From assembly GCF_963662255.1 (NCBI RefSeq), contig NC_085074.1, positions 868,001 through 932,000 on the forward strand: a DNA stretch of 64,000 bases, read 5' to 3'. Of the stretch, positions 55,970 to 64,000 are shown piece after piece. A program made the translations under genes and the position numbers. The stretch is from Cinclus cinclus (Eukaryota > Chordata > Aves > Passeriformes > Cinclidae). The notes beneath the pieces were generated by a model that saw nothing but the letters and a program-made list of their open reading frames with translations, was not told the DNA's origin and did no database searches. Every line of letters starts with the position of its first letter. Position 1 is the first letter of the stretch.

Positions 55970-56000
55970 GAGGTGGGGGGGGGGGGGCGGGGGGGGGTCG
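55970..56000 (+). repeat. Poly-G tract in PRNP intron
   Basis: Nearly uninterrupted G run of about 28 bases, GGAGGTG then G-rich with single C and T. The G-rich strand is the PRNP template strand. Length may be affected by sequencing error. Confidence 0.85.
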
Positions 56001-56784
56001 AGAGAAGCGCTGTCGGTGTGGGTGGGCGTTTCACAGAATCCCTGGATGCGCCTTCTGGCTCGTGTTACAGCTAGAAACAATTCCTAAATTTTCTTTTCAG
56101 CGATTTGTGGAGCAGCGTCCTACGGAGTCCCTCCAGGAATAACCTGAAGGCAGGCAGGAGATGCTGAGGTTTGCTGAGCTTTCCTGAGCAGCCCAAAAAG
56201 CCAAACAAGTCCTTGTTAAAACCACAATTTTTCCTGTTACCACCTAGACAGGGCTTTGTGGGCCACAAAAAGCAAATTTATCTCTTTGGGTTAATTAATT
56301 ATGCTTTTTTTCCCCTTCCCCTGCCAAAAAAAAATATTAAAATCTGGTTTTACGTCCAGAAATGTTTGAATTAAAGCCCTTCAAGCTCAGTGCTTTGGGT
56401 GGGATCGTTAGCAAGACCCTAAATAAAAATGCAGGGGAGATGCACAAGCCTGGTCCCTGGTGATGGGCAGGAATTCCAGGCTTGGCAATGCTTTTCATGG
56501 AAAAATCTGGGCGCAAGAAGGGGTTCGCTGCCTCCCTCACCCAGCAGCACCCACCCGCTGGGGGCTGGGATGAGATCAGGGTGGTTAAAAATAGCCAAAA
56601 GGCAGGAAAAAAAACCCAACCAGCTCCTTGGGTGCTCGGGAAAATTAAAAAATGGAGGAGGAAAATGCAGCAAACTGGCCATTTTTTAATTTAATTTTGG
56701 AGATATCACTCCCCGCTATGAGTTCTGATTGGGGGGGGGAGGGGGTTGGTTGTGCAAATCAGGCCCTGACTGAGAAGGGGTTCC

Positions 56785-56875
56785 GGCAAAGCATCACAGG
56801 ATGGTTTTATGGAACAAATCGCAGGGTTTGAGGCTGATTCAAGGATCTTGGAATGTTGCAGCGTCTGGCAACGCT
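56785..56875. repeat. Dispersed single copy of the 67-bp repeat in the PRNP intron
   Basis: 'ggtttgaggctgattcaagg', 'atcttggaatgttgcagcg' and 'atggttttatgg' match the unit of the 58.1-58.5 kb array in order and orientation, 1.3 kb away. Confidence 0.75.
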
Positions 56876-57827
56876 GACCTGCTCCTCTAATTGCTTTTAG
56901 AGCTCTGATAAACAGGGCACAGGCGCTAATTAGCGAGCGAGGAGCTTCGCCCCAAATAAATGAGTTCCCTGGCACAAACCCCTGAGGGGGGTCAGGAGCC
57001 TCTTCCTGGGATGCCGGGATTTTTCTCCTAGGAAAAAATCCCAGATTTCTCTCGGAGAAGAAAGAAAGATCTCTCCGCTCGGAAATGCTATTTATGGCCT
57101 GACCACGACATTAATATTAAATTATAGATCGAGTGAATTCACACTCGATCTGTATTTTCTTTATCCTTCCTCCCCCAAATTCGCCCAACCAGAGGATGCT
57201 GAAAATGAAGAATTAATTCAGGTGGATTGTGCCGGAGTTGACTTTTATCTGTGCTGGAAGAACTCTGCGCTCCCTCGGCGGAAAATGGAGGCTATGAGGA
57301 ACGATCGCAAGCAGCAATTATGTGCTCGGGGCTGGCAAGGAGGAGGTTCCGCTACGGAGGGGAAAAACCAACAGCCGGGTGCTAAAAGACCCCTGGAAAT
57401 AATCTTGGGAAGGGCCCCGGGGAAGTGGGAAGATGCTCGGGGGTGGGGGCGTCCCGACCCTCCTGGCGATACTGGGGTGTAAATTCCGGCCTGGAGCTCT
57501 GGGGAGTCCGAAATTAAATCGGATTTTCCCTGAAAATGTCACATCTGGCTTGAAAAATCTCGCCCTCGCCCCTTTCACCTCTCCAAACAATGAAGGAGCG
57601 GCTGAATAAAGGCAAAACCCTCGGAGAAGAAATTCCCCACCAGCGTTGAGTAAACGCTGAGTAAACAAGGAACGGAAAGCAGGGCTTTTAAGGAGCCGCT
57701 GGAAATGTCCATTTTTAGGCGGCTATGGCAGAGAAAGAGACAGTCCCGCATCGTGGTTCAAACCCCCCCTCGCCTCTCTGGATTTATTCCTCCCGGAACC
57801 CCCGCGTCCCTTTTCCCCGGCACTCAC

Positions 57828-57865
57828 CGGCGGAGAAGGCGCTGTCCGCTCGCTCCGAGGCGATT
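57828..57865 (-). other. PRNP: Candidate PRNP non-coding exon 1
   Basis: On the - strand the sequence reads ...CTCCGCCG|gtgagtgcc, a strong donor right after a CpG-rich leader. TATTTAT-like sequence lies about 25-30 bp upstream of the proposed start. The right edge is approximate. Confidence 0.6.
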
Positions 57866-58070
57866 CAGCCCCGCAGCTCGGGGCAGGAATAAATAACGAG
57901 AGGGAGGAGCCTCGCCTCGCTCAGCCCGGCCCAAATCCATCGTCCATCATCCGCTATCCATCATCCATCCCCTTCCCCGGGGAAAAGCGCAGCCAGCTCC
58001 CCGCAGCTCCCGGCTTCGCCCCAAATCATCCCCCTCCGGGCACGGGGAGCGGCGCTGGCAACCAAAGAAG
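57866..58070 (-). promoter_or_regulatory. PRNP: PRNP promoter, GC-rich with TATTTATT element
   Basis: A CpG-rich segment stands out from AT-rich flanks. On the - strand CGTTATTTATTCC (57887-57898) is a TATA-like element about 30 bp before the proposed exon 1 start, and GC boxes (CTCCTCCC/GGCGAGGC) lie just upstream. A 67-bp repeat array starts at about 58100 upstream. Confidence 0.6.
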
Positions 58071-58099
58071 CGCCTGGAAAACCGCGGCACTTTCACGGT

Positions 58100-58500
58100 T
58101 TTATTGAAGAATTGTCACGGTTTGAGGCTGATTGGAAAACCCTGGAATACTGCAGCAGTTGGATTTTATACTGAGGAAACACCAGGGCTTGAGGCTGATG
58201 TAAAAATCTTGGAAAACTGCAGCACCTGGATGGTTTGATTGAAGAATTATAAGGGTTTGAGGCTGATTGGAAAACCCTGGAATATTGCAGCAGTTGGATT
58301 TTATACTGAAGGAATATCAAGGCTTGGGGCTGCCTGGGGAAATTTTGGAAAATTGTAAAATCTTGGTGATTTATTGGAGAAATACTGAATGGAATGAGGA
58401 AGTTTGGGTCTGTTTTGTGAATCTTGGAAAATCACGGTGAATGGATTTTTTTTGTTTGAAGAAATACCAGAGTTTGGGGTGGGTTGGAAATCTGCTGGTC
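58100..58500. repeat. ~67-bp tandem repeat upstream of the PRNP promoter
   Basis: TTTGAGGCTGATTGGAAAAC-type word starts near 58122, 58189, 58256 and 58323 (spacing 67), with two more diverged copies to about 58.48 kb. Alternate copies are most alike (about 134-bp dimer), producing a repeated spurious peptide on the - strand. Confidence 0.9.
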
Positions 58501-58854
58501 GAGGCTCTTGGAGAGGGCAGGATGCTTTTAGCAGTTGCTGACTGCAGCTCCAAATCCATTATCCCGTGGAACAGAGCTGCTCCCAGGGCTGATGTAGAGG
58601 AAATAAAACCTTCAAACCTGTGGGAGAAAGGATAGATTCCTGTTTCAAACCTGTTTCCCTCCTCCCAGGGGAGCAGAACTCATTCCTGCAACCTTGCTTT
58701 ATGTAGGGGGATCCTGATCTTCGATGGGAGGAAATGCCACAGAAGAAAATTAAAAATCATGGGATGGCAAATTTGGGTTTTTCAAAGGGTTTGGATTCAC
58801 AGCTGGAATATAGAGACCTAAAAACCAGAATGGAGGAGTTTTCTAACTTTTAGG

Positions 58855-59010
58855 GGTTTCCAGAGCAGCTGTGGTGGCCCCTGGATGCCTAGAAGTGCCC
58901 AAGGCCAGGTTGGAGCACCCTGGGACACTGGGAGCTGTCCCTGCAATGGCAGGAGTAGCACTGGACAAGTTTTAAGGTCACTTCCAACCCAGATTCCAGG
59001 ATTTTACAAG
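58855..59010 (+). mobile_element. CR1 LINE 3' fragment
   Basis: 'cagagcagctgtggtggcccctggatgcc' to 'ttaaggtcacttccaacccag', forward CR1 tail. Confidence 0.88.
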
Positions 59011-60824
59011 TTTGACATGGCGAATACCCCCCTGAGGCTGCCCAAAACAGCTGGACCAGAAAGAACCATCCTAGACCACAGAGTGCATCAGGATGGAAAA
59101 GGGATTTTGCCCTGGTGCTTCACAGTCTTGTGATCCATCTGGCTGGGTTAGGTTAGAATAAATAAAAGTGGTTTCTGTCTGGCAGGGAAATGGGAAAACA
59201 TGGATATTAATCCGGGCAGGAGAAAATGGAATAGGTAGGATTGAGGCCTGTGGAAGCTCTGCCCTACAGGAGAAATTTATTCCATGTGTGGATGTGCAGA
59301 TGGCTCCTGATTGCCTGGCTTGGGTTAAATACTCATCCAAATCCCATGCCAGGGAAAGAAAGAAACCAAGAATGGGCGGGTTGGGACAAATCAATCCTGC
59401 ATAAATCTAAAAGTCAGGGGTTTACTGTAATAATTTATTCCAGAAGACTAACAACAACAGCAAATTATCTGAAAAGAACATTTACTGAAAACCGTGCTCA
59501 AGACAAAACTGAAGAATAAACAATTTTTCCCTCTGGAAACAGAATTTCTGTTTGCAGAAATAGAGACATTTTGTTAGATCCCAGCTACACATCAACCAGG
59601 AGCAGCCTATGGATTATTAATGAATTTTTAATTTATTGTGGAAGTCATCAGGGCTAAAACCTCCCCACCGGTGCATCCACGGCAGCTCTTTAATGGTTTT
59701 TTTTTTCACATCCTGGGGTAAAACTTGTCTCAGCTTCAAGCCAGGAGCTGCATCGATCTCCTCTGGAGGTTTGGAGGAAGTGGAAACAACACAGCAGGCT
59801 CTGTGCCAGCTCAGAAATCATTAATGGGATGAGTTTTTCTCATAATGGCTGGAAAACTCTGACTTTGGTTTAATGCTGAGCTGGAGAGGGAGGAAAGTTC
59901 ACCTCCTTCATCACCTCGTATCGATTTTAGGTTGTTTTTTATCATTTAATTCATCAAAAACGCTTTTATTCACCCAGCTCTAGCTTTGCAAAGGCAGGGA
60001 AGGCATCCAGGTGGTTTTTGGGGATGGATTTTGGGGTGTTATGGTGGGGTTTGAGGAAAGGGTGAAGTGCCCACCCTCACTCACTGGAGCCAGCAAAAAA
60101 CCTGAACTTGAGCTCAGATTCCACTAAGCTCATCCAGAAACCCCTTGAAACCCTCCAAAAGGAAAAATAATGGGGAGTAATTGTGTTCAGAGAGATAAGG
60201 AGATGTGTTTTGCAGACCTTGGCTAATCCCCTCATGGAATTCTCACAGTGGAATTGTCTCTTTGAAGCAAAAGTCCTGGATTTTTCTTGGGAATTTTCTC
60301 TGGATTGTCTCTGGATTTTTCTTATTTTTTTATTTTTTTTTCAATTATTTTTGTTTTGAAGATGACATTTGGCTGCTGCCTGGATGAGAGCAGAGAAAAT
60401 CCAACTTGGGGACAACCAGGTGTGGTGGCAAAATCCCTGGGGACACTTCCTGCCCTGATAGAAGGAAAAATGCCACTCCGGATTTTCCCATCTTGCTTTG
60501 TAATTTTAAAAATATGAGGATATTTTGCGTTTTTTTCATGGTGAGGCCTTTGTTGCTCACTTGGGTTGTGCTGCCCTGCAGAGAGCTCTCCTTCCAGAGG
60601 GAAAAAAAGTCATTTTTAGCCCATTTTTAGTGGCAGAAGGGCTTTTCCATGCTCTGCCTGGGAACCTTGACCTGCATCATCATTCTCTGTTCAGCTGCAG
60701 GATTTAATGGATGGGATTTCTCCTTTGCTCCTGAAATCTGGAGGTGTTCCTGTATGAAGAAATATAGAATAAAAGGACTGGAAAAAAAAAAAACAAACAA
60801 AAAAAAACCAAGATAAAATGTGTT

Positions 60825-60905
60825 CAGGGCCAGGTGGGATGGGGACAGTGGAAGCTGTGATGAGATTTAAGGTCCTCTCCACCCAAACCATCCCATGATT
60901 CTATA
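60825..60905 (+). mobile_element. Short CR1 3' end
   Basis: 'gatttaaggtcctctccacccaaaccatcccatgattctataac', the very end of CR1, preceded by an A/C-rich run. Confidence 0.75.
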
Positions 60906-61404
60906 ACTTATTTAAATTTTTTGCCTTTTCTGTGAGGGAAAACAGGCCAGGAGGAGGAAATGGGAGGAGCAGAGCATTAATTACGTGCTCTTCCAGGGAG
61001 TCACTATTATGTAGTTATGTAACCCAGGGTGGGGAGGAGGAAGAGGAGAAGTCCCAGCAAATCCCAGAGAAACGTGCCAGGAGAGGAAAACCACGCAGAG
61101 GAAAAACCACCCGGCCAAACTTTCCACCCAGCACCTCCCGCTGCTTCCAGAGGGGTTTTCTGTTTGGCTTTGCAGAGAAGCCAAGGAAAAAATAATTCAA
61201 TTTATGGCTCTGCAGCCAGGGTAGCCCCAGAGCTGGGGAGGAGTTGGTCCTTTCCTTGTGGATCTGCTTCCCTCCGTGATGTCACCTCAGAATTAATTCA
61301 ATATTTGTTTCTCTCCTGTGTGGAGAGTGGCCACTGGAATATGGAAACCTGGGGGCTGCACTCACCCTCCTGAGCTTTGCTCGTGGCAAGGCCTTAAAAA
61401 GGCT

Positions 61405-61760
61405 CTAAATGTTCATCCTTTAGGGTTAAAAATGTTCATCCTTTAGAGTTAAAATACCCATCCTTTTGGGTTAAAATATCCATCTTTTGGGGTTAAAATA
61501 TCCATCCTTGGGGGTTAAAATATCCATCCTTTAGGGTTAAAAATGTTCATCCTTTGGGGTTAAAAATATCCATCTTTTGGGGTTAAAAATGTTCACCTAT
61601 TGTGTTATAAATGTTTGTCCATGGGGTTATAGTTATTAAGCGGGTTAGAAATCTTTATCCATGGGGTTATAATTATCCGTGGGGTTGTAATTATCCATAG
61701 AGGTAGAACTCTTTATCCATGGGGTTAGAAATGCCCATCCCTGGGGTTAGAAAGGTGCCT
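61405..61760 (+). repeat. GGGTTAAAAATGTTCATCCTTT minisatellite
   Basis: About 14 imperfect copies of a 22-26 bp unit (TCCTTTGGGGTTAAAATATCCA-like), decaying towards the right into GGGGTTATAATTATCCATG forms. Confidence 0.92.
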
Positions 61761-61904
61761 GGAGCTGCTCCAATCTGCTCAAAGGTGATAACCCCACTGC
61801 TGAGCTCGCTGCTATTCCAGGCAGGCTCCTGTAAGCTCCTTACCCTCCCATCCAGGGATGCACCCAGGCCTGGGCAGATCCTCTGCGTGGAATAGTGTCA
61901 CACA

Positions 61905-62480
61905 AAAATAAATCTTACCAGAAAAACCCTCCAAAAACATAATTCAAACCTTACTATTCTAACTAAAAGAACCTATTAAATTCCCTTTTAAAATTATAAA
62001 AATAAAAAAAAATCAGTTTGCATGATCTTTTACAGATTATTACAATCTATTATTATTATTTTCTATGTTATATATTATCATACTACACTAATATATTGTA
62101 CTATGATAATATTAAGTAATTATAACATAATATTATTAAACATATAGCTCATATTATTATTATTTTATATTAATAATGATGTTATATTAATATATTGTCT
62201 ATTATTACAATATTACAATCTATTCTTAGTAAAAATGTACACCTACAAAAACAAAATTCTATCCCATAAACATCCATTAAAAATATATCTAAAAAAACTG
62301 TACTAAACTTATACACTCACTGTTACCAACCAATAAACTAAGTTTCAATAAATTACTAACCAATTAAATTCAAGCAAGTACCTTACAACAATCATATAAA
62401 TTATATAAATAGAAATTCAGCTATTCTACATAAAAACCAAAATATCCTATCCAACTTTATTACAACAATACAGCTCCCAA
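61905..62480 (-). repeat. G-depleted AT-rich block, possible old LTR/retroelement on - strand
   Basis: Nearly 600 bp in which the + strand is rich in A and C but almost lacks G. The reverse complement contains TTGTTGTAATAAAGTTGG, a good AATAAA, near its 3' end (about 62460). Central 62035-62225 is pure AT simple sequence. Such strand asymmetry suggests an inserted element. No family is recognised. Confidence 0.5.
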
Positions 62481-64000
62481 AAAATGCCTTTGGCCTCTCC
62501 CAGGCATCACCGGGGTGCTAGAAGGTAAAACATCTTTTATTTAAAAAAAAAAAAAAGCTGGTTTGGAAAAAGAAAATTAATTTTGGAACAAAAACTGGTC
62601 ATAAAAATGCTTTGAAGTGGGGGGGGAAATCGAGTTAGTGAGTTCAAGGCTGTGTGTAGATGAATTTCTGCTCCTTTTTTTTGCTGCTCGCTTCAGTTTG
62701 AGCTCAGCTCTGGAGTTAAAAATAACCTTGGGGGCAGCTGCTGCAGGACTCCAACAATTCCCTGCTGTGCCAGGGAAAAGCCTTCCCAGAAAGGGCTCCT
62801 TGTGCCCTTTGTGATGGATAAATCTCCTTTTTCTGCTCCAGGAGCGCGGATCCTCCCCGCAGCTTCAGGGAGCAAACCCGTTCCCAGAAATCCTGGAATT
62901 CCCATAAAGCCCCCTGGAATGCCATTACCCAGCGCTGGCTCCTTGGCAGGAAAAACTGAATTTCTTCAAATTTTTTGTCTCCTCGGAGCGGGGTTGTTCG
63001 CACATGACTCACCGGGAGGTTTTCCTTTCTTTTCCTTCCCTTCTCTCCCGGGTTATTTTGGACTCGTTATCCCCCTGGGAGGAACGTTCCGGGCTCAGAG
63101 CGCCCTGGGTGACATCAGGTGGCAGCGCTGAGGTCACCTCCTCAAAAATAACCCGGGACGGGCTCAGGCGCTGCCGTTCCCATTGCTTTGGAACCGATCC
63201 CAAAAATTTTTGGATTTTGGCATCCCGGATCCTGCTCTGGGAATCGCTCCGAGCCCGGGATGTGCCACGGAGACCTCAGAGCTTGCAGGGCCTTGTTGAA
63301 ATTCGGGCATTGAAATTTTGGGGGCAGGGAGAACCTTCTGGGCGCTTCTCGAGGGCAGGGAATTTTTTTTTTTTTTAAGGAGTGAGCTGGAGACAGCAGG
63401 ACCCTAGGCAGTGCAGATAATTATTTAATTTTTATTAAAAAGCAAAAGGAAAAAGTCAAGTGATAGACTGAAACAAGGTTGGAGGTGAAGAAATAATTTT
63501 AAAAGTAGAATTTTAAAATTAACTTTCAATTTTTTAAAAAATCATATTTTTCTTTGATGCAGATATTTTTGGTCCAGGTCTTCACCTTGTTTATTCACCT
63601 GTGAACTCAACAAGATTTTCCTTGCCCTGACCTTGTTTCTTGGGGAGGATGAGATGATTAAACCCATAATCCTCTTACCTGAGCTGGGGAGGAAATTTCC
63701 ACCTGCATTTTCCCCTTTCCCTCCAAGGGAAGTGTTCCAAGGACTTTATGGGCTTCCACCCTCTTTTTACTCTGAGTGCAAATGAGAATAAATGAAGGAA
63801 CCGGGCTTGGGAAATGTGGGTCAGGGGGAAATCTGGTTTTATCCTTTGGGATTTATAACATTTTGGAACAGTTTCCCATGGGATAAGCAGCCTCCCGTGC
63901 CTTTTGGGGCATCTTCCAAAATGGGATGAAAACCCCAGACCCCACAGGACTCTGCCCAAAGATTTGCTGACCCCTAAATCAGCTCTTTAAAGGCCCTTTA

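Larger units (their letters stand above)
54846..57827 (-). other. PRNP: PRNP 5'UTR intron
   Basis: About 3 kb between the coding exon acceptor (CCCCACAG|CC-ATG) and the proposed exon 1 donor. Contains an AT/GT simple-repeat block, a poly-G tract at 55970-56000 and a stray copy of the 67-bp repeat near 56.8 kb. No other gene seen. Confidence 0.65.
58500..64000. other. PRNP upstream flank, no gene recognised
   Basis: Apart from the CR1 pieces, the minisatellite and the G-poor block listed separately, this is unique-looking non-coding sequence with scattered poly-A/T runs (60780-60810, 62538-62555, 63360-63377). In mammals the next genes beyond PRNP would be ADRA1D/SMOX. I see no exon of either. 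Confidence 0.6.

Noticed and set aside
58500..64000. Exons of ADRA1D or SMOX, the expected next genes
   Set aside because: No frame resembling an adrenergic receptor or polyamine oxidase; they must lie beyond the window if synteny holds.
1..64000. CRISPR arrays, operons, phage or other prokaryotic systems
   Set aside because: All genes are spliced vertebrate genes. The tandem arrays have no spacer-repeat structure.

Overview
The window is vertebrate nuclear DNA, almost certainly from a bird and possibly a songbird. Three things point there: an avian-type prion protein with PGYPHN hexapeptide repeats, many CR1 LINE 3' fragments on both strands, and an avian-style LTR insertion. It covers the conserved SLC23A2 - RASSF2 - prion locus, which corresponds to the human chromosome 20 block in inverse orientation.

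Layout. (1) 1-28.7 kb: SLC23A2 (SVCT2, sodium-ascorbate transporter), + strand. All 15 coding exons from the ATG at 145 to the stop at 24337 can be joined in frame to 649 aa, followed by a 3'UTR of about 4.3 kb. The 5' non-coding part lies before the window. (2) 28.7-31.8 kb: intergenic, with a CR1 fragment and a degenerate minisatellite that runs into the next promoter. (3) 31.8-46 kb: RASSF2, + strand. It has a CpG-rich promoter with non-coding first exon(s) and ten coding exons (35600-44850) encoding 321 aa with RA and SARAH domains. Its introns hold several minisatellites, an LTR element and a run of three CR1 fragments. (4) 46.4-49.1 kb: a compact, probably two-exon gene, + strand. Its single coding exon (48268-48705) encodes a 145-aa Shadoo/prion-like protein with a signal peptide, an RG-rich region, a prion-type hydrophobic core and a GPI-type tail. 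It sits where mammals carry PRND (doppel) but on the opposite strand relative to PRNP. (5) 49.1-52.5 kb: intergenic, with minisatellite and CR1. (6) 52.5-57.9 kb: PRNP, - strand. It has one coding exon (54845-54060, 261 aa), a 5'UTR intron and a GC-rich promoter near 57.83-58.05 kb. (7) 58-64 kb: PRNP upstream flank, with tandem repeats, CR1 pieces and a G-depleted AT-rich block. I recognise no gene there.

The genes do not form an operon or one pathway. What links them is conserved synteny, and two of them are apparently prion-family paralogues facing each other. The strongest candidate for an under-described element is the Shadoo-like gene between RASSF2 and PRNP. The most unusual non-genic structure is the roughly 1-kb, 23-bp-unit array that fills RASSF2 intron 7 and starts at the splice donor itself.

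Most long open frames outside these four genes are chance frames in GC-rich or tandemly repeated DNA, or antisense shadows. Exon boundaries were read by hand from reading-frame continuity, GT/AG sites and remembered vertebrate homologues. No alignment could be run.
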